A stretch of DNA of 64,000 bases, taken from assembly GCA_009760855.2 (NCBI GenBank), contig WPIO01000001.1:18379501-18443500 (forward strand), given 5' to 3'. The DNA comes from Cristatella mucedo. Lineage: Eukaryota; Bryozoa; Phylactolaemata; Cristatellidae. The stretch's first letter is position 1; every line of letters starts with the position of its first letter. This document shows, one piece after another, positions 55,080 to 64,000 of this stretch. Made by a program: the position numbers and the translations under genes. Under the pieces are notes generated by a model. It had not been told where the DNA came from and did no database searches. It saw only the letters and a list, made by a program, of their open reading frames with translations.

Positions 55080-55350
55080 AACTATTTACGACAGCATTTA
55101 GAGGGTTTCAGTGATTCGTCCTTTGTGTGCTAATGCGTGCTGACATTCTTGCATGCCCCCTCTAACCACATTTGCACGCTGACCCTATGCATGTCACCCC
55201 TAGCCGTGTTATTCATGGTCTTTATCAAGCATAATACTACTCGCCACTCGATTCTGTTTCCTTTGCAGCAAATGTAAAGCGCCTAAAAAGAGATTGGGTT
55301 CTCTGGGAGCGCTTTATCAAGTGTATTATTACTATTATTATCATTATTTT
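55080..55350 (+). mobile_element. LINE family 1 3' end fragment
   Basis: Begins near 'acgacagcatttagagggtt' (the end of ORF2, FRTAFSG), continues through the 3' UTR ('tgcacgctgaccctatgcat') and ends with the tail hairpin and ATT repeat at 55320-55350. Confidence 0.82.
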
Positions 55351-55779
55351 GTCTGAAGCACGCTTTCTCAAGCTTGACTTCATCTGAGCTGCCCGGCAGT
55401 GTGCTGAAGAAATGTTCCAAAACTTCGTGTCTGACGCTAAACAGTTAACCCATGGGATAGCTACAACAAATTAAACCGTTCCATTATGTATTAAAATGTC
55501 TGCAGCCTGTAGCCCAGTTGAACAGTTAAATGGTCAGAGTACTTAAACGTAAGACACTACACTACGGAACTTGTTCGAAGGAAATACGGTAGTTCCACTT
55601 TCATCCAGGGCGGCGTGACCATAGCAAGAACCAAACTGAGAGGAAAACTGGATATCCTTTAATGCATTGCGTTGACTAAGATTGCCCATCCCGCACCCAA
55701 TCCGAAATTTGAGCTTTGTTAACACGACAGCCTCAAGTGCAGGAGATGTGAATTCAGCTCTCAAGATCAACCAGATAAG
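55351..55779. other. Unassigned intergenic stretch
   Basis: No gene or repeat recognised; a 75-codon minus frame at 55543-55770 has no family resemblance. Confidence 0.45.
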
Positions 55780-56560
55780 TAAATATTAATATTATTATTA
55801 AATATTAGTCGTAATAGGTGGTCGCTTGTATAGCACCCTTTGTATAGCACCCTACGTGAACTAAATCTCCATCCAGGTGCTTTTACAACTCGCTGCAACA
55901 GGCTTAAAAAGCAAGGGCTGATGGCGTGCAAGCTCAATAGTGAGCACAGACCTGTAAAAACAAGCAATTGCTGTGCGTAAGCTGACATGCTAAAGCACAC
56001 GAGAATACAGGGCCTAGTTATTAGGATCTCGGGCAAGGCACATGCACTGTCTCATGCAAAGGTAAGCACGCAAAGCACGGCGGAATAAAAAAGAAGATAA
56101 TTTTACTGGAGTAAAGGCAAAGCTCGGTGGAACTTTAGCTGACTTATGATGATGCCAAGTCATTGCAGGTGGTGACAGAAGCCAGAAACGAATACCGGAC
56201 TCTCATTTCTTACAAATTGAAGTCGCAATCATCAAGAAATTTCAATTTAGTACGAGGAACGAGAGATCTGAGGACGGAGGGAGGTGAGGGTGGTGGGGAC
56301 GGAGAAGCATGGTTAGATTGGCAGTGTGAGGGAGAAACAAGATGTGAGACGCTTGATAAAGGATCTTGGAGTCGATTCTAGGCTTGATATGGACCTGGTG
56401 AAGCTTTGCCTAGTGTGGTAGCTATTCTGTTGACGACAGAGTGGAGGAGTGCTAAATTCTGCACCCGTTGCGTACGAATACTGGTATGGACCAGAAGATC
56501 TTAACAAAGGAATTGCAGCAATCTAGATGCAACGTCACAAATGCTTGATCTAGCTTGCCT
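55780..56560 (-). mobile_element. LINE family 3 relic
   Basis: The plus strand starts with 'tagcaccctacgtgaactaa', 'atctccatccaggtgctttt' and 'acaactcgctgcaacag', paralleling 10010-10065. It goes on through 'tcaagaaatttcaatttagt' to a segment near 56500 matching 10690-10760. The frames are broken. Confidence 0.6.
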
Positions 56561-56639
56561 GAGGAACTCATGCCTAAGCAGGCCCTGGTTTGGGCATTCG
56601 GGGCATGCTTAAAGGCTTATGTGCTCCGGATTTTTTTTT

Positions 56640-57480
56640 ACCAGAACATGTCTTTCAAAGAAAAAGTCTTTCAAATCGGCCATCGTTCAACAATACTTGA
56701 AAAGCTGGGGTTGGACCAGGAAGTCTTAGCAAACTATGGCCCAGTATTGCTTCTTCCTCCCTTGTCGAATGATTCCGAAAGGACTGTCCCTGAGCAGATT
56801 GTAGTTTGCATTGAAAGAAATGCTCAGAAAAATGTAAAGCAACATCTCTACACTGAGACTGCTTGCCCCCCCCCCCGCCAGCCTAATCAACGATATCCTA
56901 TTTAGTAATACATGGCCGTAATATCGCTGCTCTGGCCCCTCTAGATCTAGCGGCTGCCTTCGACGCGTTAGATCGCGATATATCCTACTTGAACAGTTGG
57001 GAACGATGGTCGGTCTGGCAGATGAGATGCTGGCGTGGTCCGAAATCGTACTTGTCCAAACACGCTTAATCTGTTTCGTATGGTGGTCAAGTCTCATCCA
57101 CGAGACCACTCACCTGTGTAGTCCCACAAGGGTTGGTCCTTTGCTGTTCTCTATTCACACTGAGCATAAAGGAGAAGTGGGATACCCAGCTATTTTAACT
57201 TAAAATCTGCAGCAGCGTCCGATAAACTGAATATCTTGCCAACATGCAGTATCGAACATCGGCAAATTACCTTGAACGACAAAAAATCGAGTTCCTACTC
57301 ATATGAAGCCAAGCAAGCGTCGGGAGTAGGATACTTTGCTCTAGTTTAGCAACCGGCCCCGTGTGCACGGAGTTTAGGTGTCCTCTTTGACAACTGCATA
57401 GATTTTCATTCGTTAAAAAGACCACCTACACAACTAGCCATCACGACTGATCCCTGTAAGCCATGAGGCCACTGTAGCTA
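56640..57480 (+). mobile_element. LINE RT relic (third type)
   Basis: Fragments of a CR1/L2-like RT are visible: LDQEVLANYGPVLLLPPLS (finger, from 56713), LDLAAAFDALDRD (palm, about 56940-56980), TCVVPQGLVL (about 57112-57142) and LGVLFDNCIDFHS (57376-57415). It is more distant from family 1 and close to the relic at 35350. Confidence 0.65.
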
Positions 57481-57609
57481 ATTTGGCTGCAAGGCTAGTC
57501 AACAAATCCCTGACGATCAGCCAAGTTTCTTTAACCAGTGTAGCTTCAATGATTCCAGGATGATCAACTGATATAGAACCAAGCTTTATCCAGACCCATA
57601 AAGCTTATT

Positions 57610-57725
57610 ATGGCACAATGAATCATTTGTACAGACCCATTAGAACTCAATCCCTTTCTAGGCACTACTCAATCCCTTTCTAGGCACGTTACATTTACTG
57701 CAAAGGAAGCATGTTTCTAATGTTC
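57610..57725 (-). mobile_element. LINE family 1 tail with internal duplication
   Basis: The plus strand shows 'actcaatccctttctaggca' twice (57645-57690), then 'cgttacatttactgcaaagg'. It is the 3' end of a minus-strand LINE in which part of the tail has been duplicated. Confidence 0.7.
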
Positions 57726-58049
57726 ATACCTAGGTGAACCATGCCTGCATCAGTTCAGCGGCCTCGCACCTCTAAATGGTGATCTAAGGACAATTAATTA
57801 GCTGCACGCTTCCACTGCCTTAATGTACTTCTACAATTTTACTCCACTTCCTGCTGCCGATTGTGACATCTTGGCACTTCTATAATACTAAATATCTCAA
57901 CTTCTTTCCAGAATCAGCTGCTTCTTTTTCTTCGGTTAGATTGGATGCAAGAAACACCGACTCGTGTTAAGTGACAAAAGATACTATCTCATAACTAGTA
58001 CGGCCGCAGTATAGCTAACCCCAATTACCTTGCTAGTAGTGGTCTACGA
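57726..58049. other. Unassigned intergenic stretch
   Basis: No gene or repeat recognised. Confidence 0.45.
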
Positions 58050-58175
58050 ATACACTGGTTTGGTCCAGCAGTTCAAGTACTTGCCTCGGCCAAGGTTTGG
58101 CTGAGGCGGGTTCGAACCATACGTGAAGCACCTGAATAGAGCATTATATCTTGTCGCTATTCAAATAAATTATAT
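58050..58175 (+). mobile_element. SINE type A copy downstream of RPL6
   Basis: Has 'ctggtttggtccagcagttc', a good B box 'gcgggttcgaaccatacg', then 'gaagcacctgaatagagcat'; the last part of the LINE-like tail is decayed. Confidence 0.7.
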
Positions 58176-58631
58176 TTACATCTTAGTGGTCTTCAGCGGT
58201 AGCTTGCAATTTTTTAAAATAAAATATGTATACTAATGAAAACCGTTTTTAACAATTATTAGGTAAATGCGTTGCAACACAGAACGTTCCTTTCTTTTAG
58301 TTATCTTTGTTGCATCCTCAAACTCAATAGCGTAATGGCAAAGGCCACTACAAAAAAATTTAAGTTCAAGTGTACCAGTCTCTGATAGGAGTTGCCAGTC
58401 CTGAAAGCTACTCGCATGACCGAATTGACAGCTTTTAGGTAGCAAACCTGTATAAAAAAAGCCACAACAGCGACGAGTCTTATAGATACCAGTAGTAATC
58501 AGTCTTGAAAAACGTAAAGGGACAAGCCACACTTCAAAAGGGCACACTCGAAAGCATACACATCGCACACAGGCCTATTACCAATTACACGTTGACAATT
58601 CAGTAAAAGACAAAAGCATACGACATTAGTT

Positions 58632-58637
58632 TTTATT
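58632..58637 (-). terminator. RPL6 polyadenylation signal
   Basis: AATAAA on the minus strand begins 7 nt after the RPL6 stop codon, implying a very short 3' UTR, which is common for ribosomal protein mRNAs. Confidence 0.7.
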
Positions 58638-58644
58638 GCTCCTC

Positions 58645-61484
58645 TCAGAAGACCATACTGTGTGGATACTGCTTATTCTTGAGGGAAAACAGAGACCGCA
58701 GGTATGCAAACAAAAGCTTCTTCTCGGCACTCTTCTTGATCGCTGAGATGATTTGTTTGTCTACGGCAATCTGGTCTTCTTTCCTCTCTTGGCTAACGGT
58801 GTATGTCTACAAAAAAAGTCATAGTACGTTTGGGATGGCTGAGCCGGTCCTAAAAACGCAATAGTGAGTACCCTACACACACATAAGTCTGAGCAACAGG
58901 TCAGTTCACCGGCCTTACTTAACAGTCACTTCCAATGAAAGGAACTTACCTCCTTCTTGGTGTCAAATATTTCACCCTCAGTATGCTTAGGTCGCTTCAA
59001 CTCCTTCCTCTTGAAGTAGAGATCATTGAGCCTCTCGGGAAGCTCAATGCCACTAATGTCGACCTTGGTTTTTGTGGCAATCACGTAGATCTGATTTATC
59101 CGCCTCAGTGGAGTTCCATTCAGCACGAATGGTCCGGTGACCAACAACAGGCCCGAGCCCAGTTGTTTAAGGAAAACAACACGCTAAAAAAGGCACAATT
59201 ATTTGGATTGAGTTGCTACAAAGCATTCATGTCAGCGCAATTTGCAAACCAGGTCAACCATAGCAAGATTTAGGCGAATTAAGGTTTACTAAATGATAAA
59301 CCAGCCCAATATGTACCTGCTGGTATAATTTTTGCATATGCTAGATTTTAATCAGTATTTATCCACAATTACTCAGTAACTATAATTAATTAACAACTGT
59401 CTCACAACACTGGTAACACACATTACATTAATAACTTTCCAATGCACCAGCCAAGCAGAAGCTGGGAAGCACCATAAGTCACTTCGGGCTGAGTGCTCTA
59501 CGGCTAGAATATAACTGATGTCCTTAACGAGTTGAACAGTAACAATACATTTGCATAGCGCCCTTAGAACTAAATCTCTTTCTAGGCACTTGACAGATGC
59601 TGTACAGAAGACATAAACCAAATAATTGATGGTAATATCTGCAAGCAATTAGCATAATGTAAGCAGGTACATGCACACAAAGAACGAATCACAAAAGACC
59701 TACCAATGCTGTAATAAACAGGTGCTTTAACGATGTAAGTTAAACCATTTCCCCGTTCAATATCAATGAGTGCATGCTACAGCTAAATATTCGAATTTGG
59801 TGGGATCACTTTTAAAAGGCCAAATCACAAAAAATGCTTGTATATTAAGTGTATTATACACCTCTTAAATTTCTAGTCACGAGAAGTAAATGGATCGTCT
59901 CATCAGTCTAACAGAGAACACAAATAAAGGCCTCCAACGAGAGGTCCACAACCAAGCATATTAAGAACTGCCAGCATTTTAAAGGAAGTGCACAATATTG
60001 TGATAAACCTACTGAACAAGGGGGTCACTTGATGCCCAAAACAGCTACATAACCACAATCCCAGGGAAAGCTGAGTACAGGGCATACACGACTGAGAACG
60101 CTTTACTGATTGAGGGGCACAAGCACCGTGATTATGACTACTCATCTGCACATGCGTTGACATAAGCAAACAAAAACGCCATCTGTATGCTACTTATTGA
60201 TCGGTCAACAGTACCGACAGCTTAATCTGCCTACTAAACAATAATGGCGTCATTCACAGAATTTGCTGAATACACAGGAAACATACCTTTCCCTTATGGC
60301 GACCAGCTACTAGGATCAGTACTGTTCCAGGAGTGATGGACGATCTTAGCTTTCGCTTATGCTGAGAAAAGTTTTTCTTTCTGGACAGCAACTTTCTCTT
60401 ACCCTCCTGGGTAGGATAGCTCTTGGGCTAAAACCATAACACAACACGCGATGAGCTGTATAAACTTCACAGGCAACAACAGCTACAAACATTTAGTGCA
60501 TGCACTCATGTTTACTTGGCTTGCTGATCTCGGTACAGGAGAACCAACTCGTTGGGCTGCACACGCCAAGAATGCAAGACAGCGAAACGCGAAAGTAAGG
60601 CTGGATGTGCCTCAGGATCCAACTACACTGCCGAAGGCAGTACAAAAATTGAGATAGCTGATGAGGTGGATACCACAATATCACAACAACCAGGACAGGG
60701 TTGGGATACGGTATTGTAAGGGATGTGCAGCTCAAATCAATGGAACGCCGGGTGTAAATAACTAATAACACAACTGAGTATGCATATACAAGCACCCCAG
60801 TACAAGTCCAGTCCTTCACTATTTCATAAGAGCATGGTAGCTATCACACAACGGTCTATCATACAGGGATGTAGCAATGATACTCATAGACCTAGCGATA
60901 GAGGTTCTGTTAAGTACGCCGAAACGGGTTGTAGATTACTACACTGTTACACATGGGCATGTGTCGATTAGGCCGGGCCTCCCCGGTCGGACCCAACGTG
61001 ACAGGATTGCGCTGAACTCAAAAAAACATGCATTATTACAAGTTTCTTGCGATACTACCAATCTGTTAGTACTAAACACGAGCGCGGGGATTGAGAGAAG
61101 TACTGCACGTGGTATGCGTATGCCGACCGGCGGGGCACATGCAAGCACAGGTCGTGTCCCGAAAAGCAGTAACACAACTCAAAAGAACCACAGCTCTTCA
61201 GACATTTTACATGTCATTACAGGACGTTAAGAACTAGAAGCCGATGAAAATATACTTACGAATCTCTGAACGCGAACACTTCGTTTGCCGCCGTTCTTGT
61301 CCCCTTTAATTGTCTTCTCAACAATCCGCAGGGCGGTCTTGGCTTCGCCAGTCTTTGACTTCTGACCGGCTTTTGCCCATTTATGCTGATTGCGCTTGTG
61401 GAAAGTACGGGCAGAAGAAAACCTCATCACACCATTGCTATTCAGGATGTAGTTACGCGGCTTGCTTCGGCTTTTCGGCGCCAT
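58645..61484 (-). CDS. RPL6: 60S ribosomal protein L6 (eL6)
   Basis: This is a structural protein of the large ribosomal subunit. Four coding exons, 61484-61260, 60427-60287, 59183-58950 and 58806-58645, join with every intron in phase 0 to give 253 residues. Vertebrate L6 is about 288; the difference is mainly a shorter lysine-rich N-terminus, as in many invertebrates and fungi. Visible features are a basic N-terminus ([15 protein letters not shown]), GGDKNGG-like GDKNGGKR at the first junction, the KOW-like [20 protein letters not shown], then [29 protein letters not shown], and GEIFDTKKE, with the C-terminal [20 protein letters not shown]. All introns are GT-AG. The acceptor 'gcttgtag' touches the start ATG, so the 5' UTR is on a separate upstream exon. 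Intron 2 holds a LINE tail. Confidence 0.97.
59535..59740 (-). mobile_element. LINE family 1 tail in RPL6 intron 2
   Basis: The plus strand reads 'acaatacatttgcatagcgc', 'ccttagaactaaatctcttt', 'ctaggcacttgacagatgct', followed by 3' UTR-like sequence to 'acctaccaatgctgtaataa'. It has the same orientation as RPL6. Confidence 0.75.
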
Positions 61485-61651
61485 CTACAAGCATTAGCGG
61501 CTCGAATCAAACCTTAAGCACCACCGTTTTGATTTTAATCGAAGCACAATGTCATTTCCTATCAAAGAACATGCTACAGAAGACCAGATGGCAAGCATAA
61601 AGCCCTGAAGACGGCGATTTCGCGCACCAGGCACGAAGCAACGCAGCTCAC

Positions 61652-61674
61652 CTTGGCCGACCACTAGAAAGAGG
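61652..61674 (-). promoter_or_regulatory. Likely RPL6 5'-UTR exon with TOP-like start
   Basis: On the minus strand a pyrimidine run 'cctctttct' starts at 61674 and is followed within 15 bases by a good donor, 'ccaag|gtgagc', whose exon end is 61652. The partner acceptor 'gcttgtag' lies directly before the ATG at 61484. A pyrimidine-start and a first intron at the ATG are typical of animal ribosomal protein genes. The exact start site is inferred. Confidence 0.6.
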
Positions 61675-62291
61675 CTAGCTGAAAGGGCTGACGGTATACT
61701 TCCGGTTTGCGTCGCTGTGTTGCCGGCGGTCACACAGCGGGCGGTTGCCGATTCGCCCGTTTTGCGATTTAGGAGGTTGAGCCGACCCAGCGTAGCCGGC
61801 TGACTTATGATATTCTGCAGCACAGCCTGGATTAGGCTCTGTCGGAGCTGTACGTGATCTGTCGCGCTGCGCGTTGGTGGCCGAACTTACTCGCTACCGC
61901 ATAGTGTACTCAGCAACCAGTTCCCGCTCGTCTCCCAGTGCTAAGCGCTGGCTGGCTATCACGACTTTGAACGGGAAGTCTGATAAAGTTCATTACCAAA
62001 AAAATGATTCCTTAAACTTTGGTTTTTATTTTGGCCAGACCCGAGCGGTTTCACACTGATATATCTGGCGGCCAGGCCTTGGAGCAAAACTATTGGTATA
62101 ATATTGCCAATTTTCAAAACTAACAATAAATATATTTATATTTTCATAGCAAACAATACGTTACACTGTTATTTTAATTTAAAAAAATACTGTGTATTTT
62201 CGTTGTCATCTGAGCAAATACGCATTGCAAATTGATATGCATTTTTTATAAAACAGTTGTTGAATGTTCGTAAAAAAAAATAACTTGTGCT
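61675..62291. other. RPL6 upstream region, then AT-rich stretch
   Basis: The first 250 bp or so is GC-balanced and may hold the promoter. From about 62090 to 62290 the DNA is strongly AT-rich. No gene is seen. Confidence 0.4.
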
Positions 62292-63010
62292 TTAATTTCT
62301 CGCATCAGTGACTAAATATTCCTCTTCATCCTCGTCAGTCGCTTCCCTTCCTCTTCTTCTTCCGTTTTGCTTGTCATCTGCAACTACAGCTACCAGCACG
62401 AAATACCACAGATCTATGTTATGCTGGAGGAAAACTAAAGCTTCTACCTTGCGCGGTTGCGGACATCGACGTTTCTGAGAAACTATCCACTTGCTCAAGG
62501 AGAAAAACCTTTCAACAACATTCGACTTTATATCAACGCTAGCCGATGCGGGTGCCTGTTTCGTACGCTGTCGCTTTAACGTAGGCTCGCCAAAGGAAAG
62601 GCTGGAGTCGTCCATTTCGTCAGAACTACCACCTCTGAATTGCGATTTCAACAGGGAGTGAACAGAGGCAATTGAATCCAATTAATCTTAGCTTCTGTTC
62701 TGGATTTTGATGATGGCTGTTAAATGCGGACTGTAAATAATATCTGCACAAGTTCCCGGGTAAAGGAGTTTTCGAAGTCGAACGATGGAAATGATGCAAT
62801 CAGTGACCGGAACAGGACATGCGATTCGGCGATGGTTCCATCGTGAGCTTGGAGTGCGAGAGTAACAGATTTAAAACCATCCAATTCACTTGATGCTGGC
62901 GAACGGCATTTTTTCGGCTGTAGGGGTCAATTCGGAAAGTTCGGGGTTCGAATCATCAATATTGGGCAGCAGTCTCTCAAACCGCTTGAGCATTTTGGTA
63001 ACTCCAAGCT
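62292..63010 (-). pseudogene. Broken hAT-type transposase
   Basis: Read on the minus strand, several frames chain together. They run from KMLKRFERLLPNIDD (about 63000), through FKSVTLALQ and ESHVLFRSLIASFP (about 62870-62780), and IIYSPHLTAIIKIQ (about 62755-62715), to a 129-codon frame at 62681-62292 with SNVVERFFSLSKWI and EALVFLQHNIDLW. The last pair is the C-terminal dimerisation signature of hAT transposases ('SN.VER.FS', 'E...FL..N..LW'). Frame changes near 62890 and 62755 and a stop near 62700 show the copy is dead. The N-terminal BED finger and catalytic part are absent or beyond recognition. The final frame could still be expressed. Confidence 0.72.
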
Positions 63011-63099
63011 AGCAAGTCACGTTTCGTTTGATGGGGCGCAGTGATGTCCACAGGCGCAATCTACCAGACTCATTGAACATGGAAAACTTCTATATTAAT

Positions 63100-63400
63100 T
63101 TCTTAAACAGATCGGACTCCAATGAGAGAAACTGTGCAATGTAGGCTTCGACTGCAAAACAGAGACGACGACTTCAGCAACCCATCAAGGACCAATCGGA
63201 CAGATTCGATGAGTAAGGAAGATAGTTGAGATAGTGAGTAGCGCAGCAGTAGCAGCTCAGGACGGCTGGGAAGGATGTGCCATTGTCGGCAGCCGGAGAG
63301 TAGATGTCGTTGCATAAGAATTGTAGAAGTGAGTTACACAGTCTAGGACATGCAGAGCAAAATCCTTCTCTAATCGGATGATGATAGATAGCTAAGATGG
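63100..63400 (-). mobile_element. LINE family 2 relic
   Basis: The reverse complement closely follows 27640-27800: the LCNSLLQFL..DIYSPAADNGTSF segment parallels LWNLLPQFF..RYLLFGCRLRHML there. The frame is broken into two overlapping pieces. Confidence 0.65.
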
Positions 63401-63579
63401 AGGAAAATAGCGAACAGACCAGCAAGTGAGTGAGTGACACGCTGACCTAGGAAGTCGAGGCTTGAGCCACTGTAGGTCGAGGGGAAGTATTGTGTAGTTT
63501 CTAACTTAACTTACTCATAGGCAAGACCTAGATGCTGTACTGCATATGAAGTATGCTAATATGCAGTTTAGTGAATAGT

Positions 63580-63720
63580 AACAATAATTATACCAAGACA
63601 TTTGGTTAGCACCCTAAGCAAACTAAATGTCTTACTAGGCACTTTGCACACGTTGGGTTGGTAAGGAAGTGAATGACTTTTGTTAGTAAAAGATATTTGT
63701 AAAGTTTCGACACGTTTTTC
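63580..63720 (-). mobile_element. LINE family 1 tail fragment, decayed
   Basis: The plus strand has 'ggttagcaccctaagcaaac', 'taaatgtcttactaggcact', a mutated version of the family tail. Confidence 0.6.
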
Positions 63721-63854
63721 CTTCTGTAGGATTCCAGTTACAGTTACCCCCACTATATTGCCAGATATTACGAACCAGTCTGACAAGGCACGATTATGGA
63801 GTGGCATTGCTTGATGTAAGCCCAGCTACAGAGTTTGCACCATGGAAAAAATAT

Positions 63855-64000
63855 TTCTTGATTTACCAGCCTCATTTGTATAGCGGCAGAAGAGCCTTAA
63901 TGGCTCTCAGCACCGCTTGCAGTTGGCAATGCAGGCTCTCGCCACTGCAATATTTGAGCCCACGACCTCGGTCGTGAAGAGCGAGCACCTTACCTCCTGG
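63855..64000 (-). mobile_element. SINE type B copy, cut by the window end
   Basis: The plus strand reads 'ttaccagcctcatttgtata', 'gcggcagaagagccttaatg', 'cacgacctcggtcgtgaaga', 'gcgagcaccttacctcctgg'. The A-box half of the head continues past the window edge. Confidence 0.82.

Noticed and set aside
59880-59910. C/D snoRNA in RPL6 intron 2 (minus-strand 'ctgatga')
   Set aside because: A C box is present, but there is no D box at a suitable distance and no terminal stem.

Overview
The window is nuclear DNA from an intron-rich animal, probably an invertebrate. It has three spliced, clearly animal-like housekeeping genes with GT-AG introns, a dense load of CR1/L2-like LINE relics ending in short ATT repeats, tRNA-derived SINEs, hAT-type DNA transposons, and long CA, CT and GCC microsatellites. 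I could not place the phylum; nothing looks bacterial, viral or organellar.

Layout. Positions 1 to about 14,560 hold no gene I can recognise: LINE and SINE relics, a candidate MITE, a GC-rich tandem duplication and two inverted repeats. Positions 15,412-20,715 (+) carry a complete five-exon 14-3-3 epsilon gene (252 aa). Facing it, 21,188-52,037 (-) is a complete gene for the pre-rRNA 2'-O-methyltransferase Spb1/FTSJ3, which I assembled as 15 exons (about 834 aa). The two genes converge, and their AATAAA signals lie back to back at 21,113-21,126. Positions 58,645-61,484 (-) encode ribosomal protein L6 (four coding exons, 253 aa), preceded by a likely 5'-UTR exon with a TOP-like start. Upstream of it (62,292-63,010, -) is a broken hAT transposase. 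The spaces between genes, and the larger introns, are filled with retroelement fragments.

Spb1/FTSJ3 and RPL6 both serve the 60S ribosomal subunit; their proximity may be chance. 14-3-3 epsilon is a phosphoprotein adaptor without an obvious link to them.

Most notable: a SPIN-like hAT miniature element (32,191-32,375) with an 8-bp target duplication inside a LINE; two SINE types that share one tRNA-like head but carry different tails, one copied from the resident LINE; probable GC-AG introns in Spb1; stop-free, frame-preserving introns in 14-3-3 and possibly Spb1; a perfect 50-bp-arm palindrome; and inverted LINE copies inside one Spb1 intron. I found no multi-gene system that looks new.
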